From assembly GCA_028023455.1 (NCBI GenBank), contig JAQFVV010012394.1:20728353-20792352 (forward strand): DNA of 64,000 bases, read 5' to 3'. The position numbers and the translations under genes are program-made. This DNA comes from Epiperipatus broadwayi. Taxonomy: Eukaryota > Onychophora > Udeonychophora > Euonychophora > Peripatidae. Every line of letters starts with the position of its first letter. The stretch's first letter is position 1. The notes under the pieces are model-generated. The model made no database searches and was not told the origin of the DNA. It worked only from the letters and a program-made list of their open reading frames with translations. This document shows, one piece after another, positions 32,546-44,790 of the stretch.

Positions 32546-32684
32546 GATAAACAGAGCAAAACTCTCCATACAGTATTGCCACCTGTGCTAAACAGAGTAA
32601 TCAATGGATGCCAGAAAGGCATCCATTGATTACTCTGTTTAGCACAGGTGGCAATACTGTATGGAGAGTTTTGCTCTGTTTATC
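32546..32684. repeat. Perfect hairpin, ribozyme-free relative of the CTCTCCATA family
   Basis: About 67-bp arms (ends GATAAACAGAGCAAAACTC and inverse) with only AGAAA between GGATGCC and GGCATCC. I see no mismatch. The central ribozyme region is gone. Confidence 0.85.
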
Positions 32685-32699
32685 AACAATTAATGTGCT

Positions 32700-33179
32700 A
32701 GTATAGGAAATGTGATCATGTGATAATCTGAATGAATTAAATGACCAAAATAAATTAGTCTGATAGTTGCATGTTTCCGATCTTATTTTTTTTTATCCTG
32801 AAAAGTGTTGGGATAAATCAAACATCATGATCCAAATGTATATTTTTGTCTGAACACTATTTATATCCATAAATGGGTCTGGAAAAGTAATATGTTGCCT
32901 TGATGATTGTCTGAAGGTTTGTATTGATGGTGTTAAATTTGCAGGTGTCATTGGATTATTTCATCATGTAATTGCATTATTAAATGCTTTTAGAAAAATT
33001 AAAAATTAATTCATATCTTCAACTTGTGTGTTATTTCTAATAACCAAATGTATTTAACTATATAATAGTCGGCTGCATGACATTATGGAGTATTTGATAG
33101 TATTGCTATCAATTTTGGTTTTTTCAACACTCTTGCAGCTATCTATAACATTTTTTTTGATTACGTTAGTATTGTATCC
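32700..33179. other. AT-rich sequence, nothing assigned
   Basis: No supported feature. Confidence 0.45.
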
Positions 33180-33390
33180 AGCAAGCACCACAAATGAGCC
33201 AAACATTGCCATTTATTGGTGGTTTCTTTGAGAGTAAAATTGCAAGATTACTTGTAAACTTCTCTTCTATCGTTGTATTTTATACAGAAAGTAATATAAA
33301 TGAACCAACAATGACACTCGTTGGTAGATTCAATGAAAGAGCAGTTGCAAGACTGTTTAAAAGCTTTTTTCTATTGTTTATTATTAATGA
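33180..33390 (+). repeat. Degenerate tandem duplication of about 105 bp
   Basis: GAGCCAAACATTGCC...GCAAGATTACTTGTAAA and GAACCAACAATGACAC...GCAAGACTGTTTAAA are two units; both sit in a 67-residue open frame. The frame is probably incidental. Confidence 0.45.
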
Positions 33391-33399
33391 AAAATGATA

Positions 33400-36364
33400 T
33401 TACATATTTTCTGTACTTTATTTAAATATTTATTACTTTTACAAACTATTTATAAAAATTGGAATGGAAGTCACATCATTTCCCATTGGACTATGCTTAA
33501 CCAATAGACAAAAGCGAATAAATCATGAAAAAAAATGGAATGATCTCACCCATCTCTTTAGCCCTGATCATATAAAAACATAGTTTATTGATGTTGCTAT
33601 AATTCAAATAGGAAATATACAGTGTAAATTTTTTGAAATTACAAATTAAAACTATTTGAAGATGAAAGCGTTCTTTAGTTTCAACAACCACCAAATACCA
33701 AATTACTATATAAGAAATATTTTTGTGATTTCACTTAAGAATTTATTTAAATGTTTTATTTTTAAAAATATAAAATTAAAAATTGATAATAATGAAATTA
33801 TAATCATTAATACTCTACCAAACATCATAGCATTGAACTTGTGTGATATTTTAATAATTATAAGTGAAGTTTTAAATTTTAGAACAGAATTTCAAAACCC
33901 TATGATGATTTAACAATATTTCATTTAGGTTTTAAAAAGAAAGTTCAGTTAACTAAAATTTCATTAATTTATTATTATTACTGGCATTGCAATAATTATT
34001 TAATAAGAAAAAATACTGTTTTCATTACATAATTCAGTTTAGTTGCAAAGTTCAAATATGATTTTTTAGGATGTTTTTCATTTGCAAACTTATATTTCTC
34101 ATAAATCAAATACAATTTGACTCATAATGTAAAATAAGATTTTAATATTAAAATAAAATGTTGAACTATAACTCAAACTGCCACTATGAGATGATGCAAA
34201 AAAGGTTGAAATGTGGAAATGTTTTATTCTCCAGACTATAACTGATATGCTTTATACTCTGGAGTATAATTGTCAATATCAGCTGAGTATGAATTCATAC
34301 AAATTAATATAGAAAACTCAACAGCATGTGTTTATTAGCTCAAGATAAAACAAATAGGTATTAGTAGAAAAAAAATTAATGCATTAACTTATCTTCTTTG
34401 CATTGAATAAGACAGTTTTTATGTAAAGACTAATTCTTCTTAAGGTGTGACTTATGCTTCTTCATATGCATCCTTAGTATATATTGAGAGTACTACTGTG
34501 CACTTCTTTTTCTGTTTTTCTACTTTCACATAAAATGGACAGATTTCTGCAGTTTCCTGTTACAAAACCCAATAAAATATACATATATGTGCACACACAA
34601 AATGTCTTGTTTAGTCAAGCAATAGTAGGAATACTTTCAAAATATAAATAAAGTTTACTCTTCTCTAAAACATTTAATATTATAACTAAATAATAGAAAT
34701 ACTTTAACCCATAAGTATCATGTTTATTTCTGTCCTCATTATACTAAAACCTCTCTGCGATTTCAACTGTTATTTTTTAATTTTTTTATTGTATGGATGT
34801 TTGGATTCTAAGAAGATGAATTGATAACTTTGTTTCTTTATTATTGACTCCCTCTCCAATTTCTAGATGTGATCATAATATAATTTTTATAAGACTTAAC
34901 CCAATTTTGCCTTATAATTTTTTCATTAAACTTTTACAATAAGCCTTTTTAAAACTTACTATTTTTTACTTTGTATTAAAAAAATATAACATTCCTTATA
35001 AGGAGATAATATATCCACTGCATCAGTAATCAATAAAAATAAAAGCCATTTAGATTATTGATGTGACTATCCAAAAAATAAAGTAGAAAAAGGTTAAAAT
35101 GTTGAACATAAACAAAAGTAGAAAAGAAAAAAAAAAAAAATTTCTAAAATTTGAGTGTACAAATGTTGAAACACAAAACTGTTAAGAAAATATTAATTGA
35201 AATTTGTATATTGGATACAATGTGCAATGTTAGAACAATTTTGAAATTTAGGAATTTGAATAAAACAATTACAGGATCTATTACCAACAACATTACTTTC
35301 AAATATATATTTTGAATCAGTCCCTCCCCATTCCTTATCCAAATTTTTAAATTAATGTAAGAATCTACAGAAATCAAAACCAGATACAATAGTTCAGTAT
35401 AATTTACAGTAAATGTAATGACAGGAAAAATTATAAAATTAATATTAAACATGATTTATTATAATAAAACACTTCATCATTTTACTCTGTCTTTTTGCAT
35501 GTGTTATGGATTATAACTTCAAGTATTTTGTGATCTTTATCTCGGAAAATGTAACACAAATGTAATAGTAAATATAAGTAACAGTGGCAATATTAATCAC
35601 TTTTATATATGCTTTCTACATGCAGTTATTTTCAAATCTAAATTGACAGTTTCAGTTGTTCAACAGCCTTCTTCAGTGCTTATGTTTACCATAAAATATT
35701 AATATTTTGAAAGCATGCTAAAAGTAGTTATTATTATTGCTATTACTTATATTTACTATAATACAAGAAATGACCAAATTTTATATTTTACAATATATGA
35801 ATTTTACTCAGAATATAAGATTTATGTGTGAAGTATACAGTAAAACATTTAAAATTGTATTCATGAACAGTAAAAATAATAAACATTTGTATTCACTAAC
35901 ACGTTGGCACTCTAGAAAACTTCACATTATCTATATCTAAATTCGATTCCCTTTTATTATTCAATCGATCAATTTCTTTTTGTATCTTTTCTCAATCTCA
36001 TTTAAATGTCCATTCTATTGTTTATACATAGCGACACTCAATTCCTATCATTCTTCATTGTTCTGGTTGTTTCCTTCATCATTTAACGTCTATATTTCTA
36101 TTTCTAACTTTTTTTTTGTACCTAGCAGTCATTTTTCAGGTTTCCAATTCACAATTCTAAAATATCTCTGATCAATGTTCATACTTATTGCAGTTTCTAT
36201 TTAAAATTATTCTGGTTATTGTTTATTTTTGTTTTGTTTATAGCAATCTTTAAATTCAAATTTAGAATGCTTATTATTTTTTATATTGACATTTACGGTA
36301 AAATTAATTACTATTTATTATATCAAATGAAATTAACCTATTTATTCAGTGTACTGCATATTTA
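33400..36364. other. AT-rich sequence, nothing assigned
   Basis: Short frames here are composition artefacts; no repeat recognised. Confidence 0.4.
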
Positions 36365-36460
36365 CTATGGTAAATAGAGGGATTTGAACTTAGGATTTTC
36401 CATCAATATGCATTCTCTACTCTGTCTCAAACAACCATACACATGACTAATTAAAAGAGC
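36365..36460 (-). repeat. Family-2 tRNA-like fragment
   Basis: AGAGGGATTTGAACTTAGGA (inverse box B) followed by a run to CACATGAC, as in the tRNA-like part of the 41.2- and 52.7-kb copies; no hammerhead part. Confidence 0.5.
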
Positions 36461-39329
36461 GGTCAACGAGAAATAAAAAATATATAGACTGTTTTCATGT
36501 TTGCTGAACTTAATGTTAGTTGTAATTCTATAAAAAATATTTGGATCAAGATTTTCATTGATTTTATCCATATTTTACTCGGCTATTACATTTTTTTTTT
36601 TTTCGTTATATTCTAATAGTCAAGAATTATAATTTTTTAATTGAATAAGTAAACAAGATACATTATTAAAATTGTTGTCAAAACGAATCCTTCCTTTCTG
36701 CTTCCTGGGTAGTTCTTTTTCTCTGCTTTTAAAATGAAAAGTTAGAAAATATTTAAATATTGACATTTTACAAACAATTTATTTTGATAATAACGGGTTG
36801 TTTTTTTTTGTGTGTGTTAATCATTACGTAAATTGGAAAAAGAAAAATCTTTCGCAATTAGAATTTAAGGTTTCGCAATTAAGATATTACGTGATTCCTT
36901 TTCTTAAAGTAAAAAAGTTTTTAGTGGTTAATCAAATTACTGACAAATTGTTATATTTTTTAACAATATAATCGAATGATTGTTGTTCGGAAGATCATGT
37001 GACCTACGAGCGCCAATAGAGAGAGAGATCCGGTCTATTAAATTAAACTTCAGTTTTCAAATTCGTCACTGTAATACTGTGTTAAAATGCAGATAACTTT
37101 TTTTAGCGGTATTTAATATACAATTAATGAATACCCCCCTCCCCCCCAATAAAATCTTTCAAAGTAACATCAAAAATAACAGAATTATATAGAAATTATA
37201 ACTTCAATGATTTATCAATACTGGATATAACAGAGTGATGTGCCAAATCAACTATATAAATTTTTCTTTCAAATTGTTTTGTTTATGGATATTCAGTAGA
37301 ATTGCTTGCTCTAGTTTAGTGTGTCTGTAGAATGATGGATTTTAGAGCTCAAGGTCCACTGATTATGTCAATTTTATAAATCTCTTTGAGTCCTCGAACA
37401 TCATGTGAATTCCTGAGAGCAGAGCATTTGATTTTTCTTAGTAGAATTGCTGAAATAATTCAGTCAGAGATGCTCAATTGATCATGGGCCAAGTTCTCCA
37501 ACTTATGGTCCTTGACCATCTTGTGAACCACCAAGCAATAAATCATTCAATTAATTATTTTTAAAATGATTCTGCTGAAAATGTTTAAAAAATATACATA
37601 AATATTTTTGGTGATATCTTTGTATTCTGTAAATGTCAGTAACATGAATATAAATAAAAAATTGAGAAATATATGTCTTAAGTATATAAATTTATATTGA
37701 ATTTCCTTTAATTAAATTATAATAATTAGTAATTAGAAAAACAAAATTACAGCCAAATTTATTAACTTCCATTTGTAAAAATAAATATATAAATAAAATA
37801 AAGGATATTGGATTAGATATGGAGAGAACTTAATCAAAATGATGATGATGCTGATGATATTCTTTCCAAGGAAAATTGAAGAATGAATTTTCTACACCAA
37901 ACGTCCAATTAAAAAATAGAAAGATATTATTGTGATAAAGCAAAATCATTTAAACGTAATGCTTTTTATATTATGTCCTATTGATTTTCATTTGTCTTGC
38001 ATGTTTTTGCAATGGATATGGAACAGAATACTCATACCAAATTATTGACACTGAGATAACAAATAAATTAAATATTACATCTCCACTCATTTATTGATTT
38101 GTATAATGAATTGAAATAAGGAATTTGCTACTGAAGCTAACTTTATTAACAGAAGTATCTTCAATAGTAAAATATTGTCAAGAATATAATAAAAGTATCT
38201 TTTTAAACAACTGTAAGTTTATAATACCAAATGCTGTAGTGTTTGTATTTATCAGTCCTAGGAGGGGGACCATGGATGATTAATTTTGACTGAAGACATT
38301 GCACTTTTGTAATAATACCAAACTTCTCAGATTGTGAAAATTTTCAGCACCAATTTATGTACATGTTTAAATTGTAACAATTTAAGTCTTTTAACAAGCA
38401 ACATTATCAAAGCTAATGATAGCAAGATGTAAGGTAAGGTACCCTCTTCTTCTATGTAAAATATAGATTTTTATTTAAATTTATTCCAGAATGAACATCT
38501 ATAATATAAGTGTTGAGGATACATATTTTATGCATGATACGTGCATAATGTTAAAAGCCCAGAAATTGTGGTTTAAATCACAATGTCTTTACATTGAACA
38601 TTTTACAGTAATAGAAGTTATTAGATATTTTTTGAATGATAACTAATTACAAAAAAAATTGATACTTATGTGTAAAGAGGTTAGTATTTCTAATGCTTCA
38701 TCCAGGGCAATATCAAATCATTTTGGGATCTTACAAATTTATCAAATTATTTGTCTAAGTCAGTGATATCAAACCTACTTTAACTATGGGCCACTTTTCT
38801 ATTAAGTAAAATTCATGTGGTTGCATGATGTGTATTTATATTGTTTACTCACTCTGCTTTTCAAATCTCACAGTTTTTTTAAATATTTATTTTAAAGGCA
38901 TATGAATAACTCAATTAAAACACAAAATCAGTTTGTTTTCTCCACTATCAAGAAACTATAATTAATTTAAAATATATACAACTGATAAATAATAATAAGA
39001 AAATATACAGAAGTTAATTTAATTCCCATTTTCCTTGAAATTTTCTCTCCTCTTTGATGTTGAAAGCAACATTTTCTAGACAAAAATAATATCGTTTACA
39101 CTGTATATAAATTTAAATAATTGTTTAATAATTAAACATTAATAACTTAATTTTTAGCAAAATATTTTCTCTATCAAACAGCTGGCTCCGAATATATAAA
39201 TTCAGCAGTCGCACAAATAGAAAAAAAAAGCAATGCGAACTTTATATTAGTATTAGTTGAAGTCATTGTATCTAATGAAAACCAAGATATAATGTTTATT
39301 TTCTCTGTTATTGCATTATTATTGCGATG
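36461..39329. other. AT-rich sequence; a promoter-like GC patch near 36990-37040
   Basis: TCATGTGACCTACGAGCGCC and CCAAT (about 36993-37020) stand out by composition but no exon follows that I can see. Rest unassigned. Confidence 0.3.
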
Positions 39330-39339
39330 ATATTTTCAG

Positions 39340-39540
39340 TACATACAATAAGTAATTAAAGCGAAAGGATTTCCACCTTCAATATATGCACTGTATTGAT
39401 TTTATAATAGCTCAATGGTATCATATTAAGTATTGAGAATATTTTCAAACCCAAACACAAGATAGAGACTTTTGAAAGCACAAGAATGGCAATCTTATCT
39501 TTAATTAATATTAATTATATGTCAATCTAAAGCATCTTAG
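39340..39540 (-). repeat. MITE-like family, inverted copy
   Basis: Inverse of the 40225-40490 and 40600-40835 copies (shared CTATCTTGTGTTTGGGTTTG when read on the minus strand). Confidence 0.75.
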
Positions 39541-39829
39541 TTTGAGAGTATGAAGATATTTCTTTATTCATTTTTACAAACATTATTTTCTTTCGCATAT
39601 TAACATTCATGAAATTTATGCATTAACTTTTCAATTGATCGATTCATGTAAACATGAGGAGATTTGACATGACTCTAAATCGGTTACCTTTTGTACTATG
39701 TATGAGAATTTATAGTCATTATAAACAAGGAAAAAACTTCTGTAAGATGCTGCCCTCTCTTAAATTATTTTACAAGTAAAAAATCAATAAAAATGATGAA
39801 ATATGTCAAATAAAACCAAAGCACCACCT

Positions 39830-39970
39830 TCTCACTGCCTTCTCTTCAATCTTATTGGCTGTTTAAATTTTGACAACAAAGAAAATGGCTGCCAAAAAGC
39901 AAAGAATTACGATCGGTTTTTGTTTTATTTTGAAAATGATAAATGAATGTTTTAGATCATTTTAACAGTA
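39830..39970 (+). other. Possible promoter and first exon, weak
   Basis: ATTGG (inverted CCAAT, about 39856), then AAAATGG with a 26-codon frame starting MAAKKQRITIGF at about 39886. No clear splice donor. It could be chance. Confidence 0.15.
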
Positions 39971-40156
39971 TTTTTTGATGAATTATAAATTATTTTAATA
40001 AAATAGTGCTAAAAAAATTATTTTAGAAAAATAGTTAAGATTTTAGCAAGAATTATTTATTTATTGCAAAGTGGGAAGAAATCATGAGTCGGCAAATCTT
40101 TTTAGTTGGCGATTTGATGTTCCTTTTAATTTCAGCCGCTATCGAATATTTTTCAA

Positions 40157-40500
40157 ATTAGAAACTATGTAAGATTCAATGTTATTTACTAAGCACAGAT
40201 ATCATATGTAATTAAAGAGAAAAGATTTTCACTGGTTATTATATGCTTTCAAATTAAGATGGTTTAGATTGGCTTATATAATTAGAATGTAGGTTTAAGG
40301 ATAAGATGGTCACTCTTATCCTTTCAAAAGTTTCTATCTTGTGTTTGGGTTTGAGAGTATTCTCACGACTCAATAGGATATCATCGGGCTATTATAAAAT
40401 CAGGACAATGCATATATTAAAGGTAAAAATCCTTTATCTCTAATTACATATGATCTCTGTGCTTAGTAAATAACATCAAATATTACATAGTTTTTAATCA
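40157..40500. mobile_element. MITE-like element with about 77-bp terminal inverted repeats
   Basis: Left end AACTATGTAAGATTCAATG and right end inverse, continuing through GTTATTTACTAAGCACAG and TCATATGTAATTA. No coding capacity; 344 bp. Confidence 0.75.
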
Positions 40501-40599
40501 TTCATAATATTAATGCATAGTAAATCAAAAGATTTCACGAATGTTAATATATGAAAGTAATGAATGTAAAAGTAAATAAAATATTTTCATGCTATCAAT

Positions 40600-40835
40600 C
40601 TAAGATGCTTTAGATTGGCCTATATAATTAGAATGTAGATTTAATAATAAGATGACTGCTCTTATACTTTCAAAAGTTTCTATCTTGTGTTTGGGTTTGA
40701 GAGTATCCTCAGTACTTAATATAACATCATTGGGCTATTATAAGATCAGTACACCATATATTAAAGATGGAAATCTTTTCTCTTTAGTCACAAATGATCT
40801 CTGTGCTTAGTAAACAACATTGAACATATAATAAG
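40600..40835 (+). repeat. MITE-like family, partial direct copy
   Basis: Same sequence as 40225-40467 with about 80-85 percent similarity by eye; it lacks the left terminal repeat. Confidence 0.7.
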
Positions 40836-41214
40836 TAAATACTTCAAATAACTTTTATTTACTAAAAGTAAAATATATATCACTGGCTGGCAATTTAATA
40901 TGTCTTTCTGAATAGTAAAAAATATGCAAATCTATTAAAAAACATGAAAATAAGTCAAAGACATTTCACAAATATTTTACAAATATTTTATTTTTTAATA
41001 AAATAAATTTAAATATATTTGACAATAAAAAGTTCTGTAACTGTAATGTATTCTTTGATATTCTCAGCTTTTTATAACGCTAAAACATAGTCTCAATTTA
41101 AAAATTTTTTTTAACAGTAAATAACTTTATAGAAAAAGAATTTATTCTGTTATGATATTTATGTCTTTTTTACTTATGAACTAATTTGTTTGTGCTGAAT
41201 GTTTCTTTTATATA
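40836..41214. other. AT-rich sequence, nothing assigned
   Basis: No supported feature. Confidence 0.45.
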
Positions 41215-41311
41215 TAAGCAGAGGGATTTGAATTTAGGATTTTTCCAGTCTCTCCACTCCATCTCAAGCAATTGATACACATGACCACATAAATGAAAAA
41301 AAGGTAGATGA

Positions 41312-41362
41312 TTCCCAATATATGTATTTCATGGGTACTCATCAGTTGGGCCAGATCATAAT
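41312..41362 (-). ncRNA. Family-2 hammerhead with deleted stem II
   Basis: CTGATGA (41345-41339) and GAAA are intact and CCAA/TTGG can pair, but stem II is cut to about 8 nt. Confidence 0.5.
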
Positions 41363-41544
41363 CTCCCGCACATATATACAATCAGTACCTGGTTTATATT
41401 AAGATAGCAATTCCTTAAATTTTACTGAACAGGCTTCAATCTTCTCACCCAACTCACTCTTGCAACTATTAAACCATCCATTTTATAGTTGGAAAGATGA
41501 AAAAATTGAAGCTTGTCCAGTAAAGTTTAAGCACTTGTGGGAGA

Positions 41545-41605
41545 TTGTGATCTGACCAACTGATGAGTTCTGGTTCTGCATGAAATACATGTAATGGGGT
41601 TCATC
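41545..41605 (+). ncRNA. Family-2 hammerhead, stems weakened
   Basis: ACCAA, CTGATGA 41560-41566, GAAA 41582-41585; stem II carries mismatches and the 3' stem I strand reads ATGG. Confidence 0.5.
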
Positions 41606-41699
41606 TACCTTTTTTTTCCAGATATGTTGTCATGTATTTCGGTTGCTTGAGATGAAGTGGTGGACAAATACAGACTGGAAAAATCCTAAATTTACTTCC

Positions 41700-42330
41700 C
41701 TCTACTTATGAAGTAATAGTAAATATAGATTACATCACAAGAAGATGAAGCCAAAAATTACTGTTATTAAAATTAAAAACTACATTTCTAAAAAGAAAAA
41801 AGATGTAATTTTTGTTTTACAGAGATGGAAAAAAATTGAAAAAATATATATACATTAAGAATTATGAGCACTTAATATCCAAACATGTTATCTACCTTTT
41901 TTCTGTTTAAGTTTATAAATAGACATATATTTATGCAATTGCAAATGTGAAATTTAAATTAAATGAAAAAATTACTAAAATTCCCACTTAAATTGATTTA
42001 AATTAGAACTATGAGGGCAGACAGAATAATTGCTCAATTAAACACATTATAAATACATACATCTTTCCATAATCCAACACGTAGAAAAAATGCATCCGGA
42101 TGCCAATTGGAGAACTATACAAACAATTACTAATACATTCCGGCTTGTTTGTATTTATCTAAATATATGTACATTTGTTCATTATTTTAATAAAGTAGAG
42201 AATAGTAGTATATATTTTTTTCTGTTGTTGCTAAGCAATTATATTAGGCAGCATGAAGTTTATTGTATTGAGTACTATTATGTGTTTATAATTCTTTGTA
42301 TATATATATATTTAATGTTTTCACGGTTAT
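41700..42330. other. AT-rich sequence, nothing assigned
   Basis: A 135-residue frame (42090-42497) overlaps this and the next inverted repeat; its C-terminal part is repeat-derived and I see no gene. Confidence 0.35.
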
Positions 42331-42332
42331 AT

Positions 42333-42445
42333 GATGTAAACAAGATATTTTTTGGGTTAACCCATGTATTATTTTGTATTACTTCCCAATGCTTTGATAA
42401 AATAACATCCATCAGTGTCAAGGTCAAGTTTTTAAAGAAAAACCA
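42333..42445 (+). repeat. Left inverted repeat of a 4.3-kb block
   Basis: CCATGTATTATTTTGTATTA and CTTCCCAATG..., inverse at 46545-46660, about 80 percent similar by eye. Translated frames of the two are also similar (HVLFCITSQCF in both). Confidence 0.7.
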
Positions 42446-42563
42446 TTATATCTCAAATAATAACGAGATTCAGTGTGAGATAAAGAATGAGATTTAGTGT
42501 GAAGAAATTGAGTATTCAGAATATGAGGGTCAACAAAATATTTATTTTTTCCAATTTCACCAT

Positions 42564-42853
42564 TAATTGATTTCAAATTTATGTTAGAAGAAAGAGACAA
42601 AATAAATGATCTCCACAGGGCTGAAATATGTTATACTTCATCAGTTGGTCTTTTTAATATTTCAATAGGCATGTGATTTTGATAATGGTCAAATATTTGC
42701 TAATTTGGAAAAGTATGATTTGAGAACCATAAGAGAGTCTATTGAAATATTAAAAAGCCGACTGTTAAATAAAGCTGATGAAGCAAACATATTTTAACCT
42801 TGTGGGGTTCATTTATTTTATCACTTTCTTCTAATATGAACTTGAAATCAATT
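42564..42853 (+). mobile_element. PLE 3'-end fragment enclosed by inverted repeats
   Basis: Arms of about 105 bp (TTGATTTCAAATTTATG and inverse; TCTTTTTAATATTTCAATAG and inverse) flank and partly overlap a PLE C-terminal coding remnant. CTGATGA occurs at mirrored sites (42639-42645 minus, 42774-42780 plus), but GAAA is missing, so the hammerheads are relics. Confidence 0.6.
42672..42797 (+). pseudogene. PLE C-terminal domain remnant
   Basis: Open frame CDFDNGQIFANLEKYDLR then TIRESIEILK, up to a stop. It aligns with the 794-1018 remnant (AKIEQYDQRLLREAIEI). Only the tail of the polyprotein is left, and its last third is part of the inverted-repeat arm. Confidence 0.6.
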
Positions 42854-43161
42854 GATAGTTGCAAAATATTAAAGAATGTTTAATCTTTATTTTTAAATAA
42901 TAAATCGTTGAAAAGAAACGTTTTCAATTAAACGTAGTTTAAACATACATGGACGCATATATATAATATTAATTAATTATAACACTTTGTAGACATGGAA
43001 ATAAATTCCTAAGAAAGTAATGAATTGTGGAATTAAACATAACGAATTATTTGTATGATAACAAACTAATAATTCAAACTAATTAAATCCCGAGATTTAT
43101 TCCAGAAAAGGTAAGAGAAACAAAGGAGGAGATGATATAAAAAGCTAGACAAAAAGGACTG

Positions 43162-43376
43162 ATGGCTTTTCTGTGGTTGCTGCTATTAGTAGTGCATCCG
43201 CGAGTCGAAGAGCAGTATATCATCATCAATGGATTCATTTGTCCAGGAGCTCAGCTACTGAAGGTCAAGAAGCCGATTAGTGTTCTAAACAGACCGCCTC
43301 GGTCTTATTATTATTTTGAAACACCTCAAGAGGTTCGTCGAGTGTCGTATATTAAAACCTATAGACAGCAGTGAAG
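43162..43376 (+). CDS. Candidate small ORF or exon, unrecognised
   Basis: A 70-residue frame, clearly GC-richer than its surroundings, starts MAFLWLLLLVVHPRVEEQY and ends YIKTYRQQ. The start could be a weak signal peptide, or the stretch TTTCTGTGGTTGCTGCTATTAG could be a polypyrimidine tract and acceptor, making this an internal exon. The in-frame stop (TGA 43372-43374) is directly before a donor-like AG/GTAAAG. An alternative donor, GAG/GTTCGT at about 43333, would keep the frame open and in phase with the exon at 45383. TATAAAA lies about 27 bp upstream of the ATG. I do not recognise the protein. Confidence 0.3.
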
Positions 43377-43389
43377 GTAAAGTGATTAA

Positions 43390-43440
43390 TTGTCATCATC
43401 ATCATCAACCATTATCAATCCACTGCAGAATGATAAATAG
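43390..43440 (-). repeat. (ATG)n-tailed LINE 3'-end fragment
   Basis: CATCATCATCATCA then CCATTATCAATCCACTGCAG, as at 14118 and 50030. Confidence 0.6.
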
Positions 43441-43548
43441 TGTTACCTTAATTGTGTAAATAGCATTTGCTGTCAAATAATTAACCTGTGACTTAAGCTC
43501 GCTCAATTTCAAATTGTATACTCATGTTAAAGATCAGTAGAGTAGTTG

Positions 43549-43655
43549 TTTTTTTCATGTGTCATAGTATCGGCCAGGAAATGAACCTGCTAACCTGGGA
43601 CAACTGCTTGTAAGGCAGCTGTGCTGACCTCTCGATCACCAATGATTGATTAGAC
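43549..43655 (-). repeat. tRNA-derived SINE (second family)
   Basis: Minus strand: GGTCAGCACAGCTGCC, loop CTTACAA (anticodon UAC, tRNA-Val-like), GGTTCATTTCC box B, then CTGGCCGATACTATGACACA and an A-run. The tail matches the 47402-47503 copy. Confidence 0.6.
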
Positions 43656-44399
43656 TTCCAAATTTTGTATATATAAATTACTATAGCTTAAAATATTATT
43701 ATTTTGTTGAGTTCTTTTATGGTATTTGTTCATTGGTCACCCAGTCATAGTTGGGCACAAAGCAGTAGTGAAATTGAAAAAAATAAACATTTTGTTAATC
43801 GCATATTCAGAATCCTCAACTACTTCATGCTCACTCTCTCTTTTTTACCTCACACTTAATCTCATTACTGAAACAGTAAGATTCGTATTCGAATCTTAAG
43901 TTTCACCTTTATCTGTCATCTCTCACTGACTGGTCTATCCCGCCCAAATTTAAACTTTTTGGTATCGAATTGTGTGTGTAGCAATATTAAAAATGTATAA
44001 ATATATGTAGAATTCTGCATAAACACGCACACATTTCGATCTCAAATTAAAGGCAATAAATAGGGATAAAATAATATAATTTAATTTCTTTTAGTTATAT
44101 AATTTTGTATAATTTTAATCATTTATTTTGGATTATAAAGTTCGTATTTATTGCTTTGTTTAAATTTCGTTTAATAATAATTCTAAAAAAATCTGATGTA
44201 ATATTTAATTAAAAGTTAAAATAATCTTATGTTTCCTTTTGTCTTTGAAATTTAAAAGCATCGGTCAGTGATAGATAATAGATTAATTAAAGAAAAACTC
44301 CCCAAAATGTAATTAGTAAATGTAAAATGTAAACAATAGAATGGCAGCTTTCTTTAATTAAAACCAACAAAATGCATTGATTATCCTCAGGGCAGATTA

Positions 44400-44790
44400 A
44401 GTAGAACCTAAAAATATCTTAACAAAAATGTGAAAGATCAAGATAAAAAAAGAGGCCATCTTAGACTTGCTGGAGACATTCACTTAAACTTTAGCTTTGC
44501 TCTCGATCACTGAGAGTCTCCAAAATATAAAAATAAATTGTCCCTGCCAAGGTATGACTGAGTAAAAGCACCTAGATTATTCTCCATCGGGAGATGGCCT
44601 ATCGGATGCCGAACTTTCCATTGCCCGTCATAAATTCACCATGAAGATCTGCTGCCTGAAATAAATGAGAAAGCTGCTGCTGCTATGAAAGTAAATGAAA
44701 TATCTAAATACAAGAAAGAATTGCCACTCATGAACTTTTGGCTGCTAAACTAATGGAATCAGAAAACTTCTTATAAAACAGGTACCTGTC
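44400..44790 (+). pseudogene. Possible decayed coding sequence
   Basis: GC-richer island with protein-like stretches in shifting frames: EAILDLLETFT, LLSITESLQNIK, DGLSDAELSIARHKF, EINEKAAAAMKVNEI, and, after one more shift, IATHELLAAKLMESENF before a stop. A donor-like CAAG/GTATGA is at about 44552. It could be a frameshifted pseudogene or pieces of exons. Family not recognised. Confidence 0.3.

Larger units (their letters stand above)
41215..41695. mobile_element. Two family-2 units head to head (large hairpin)
   Basis: Arms share GGATTTGAATTTAGGATTTT, a hammerhead, and GAACAGGCTTCAAT with their inverses, meeting near 41480. The tRNA-like parts are at the outer ends. Confidence 0.7.

Noticed and set aside
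33194-33397. 67-residue plus-strand frame as a gene
   Set aside because: It is a two-unit degenerate tandem duplication; no start context or homologue recognised.
42090-42497. 135-residue plus-strand frame as a gene
   Set aside because: Very AT-rich composition, and its C-terminal third is the inverted repeat also found at 46.6 kb; no family signal.
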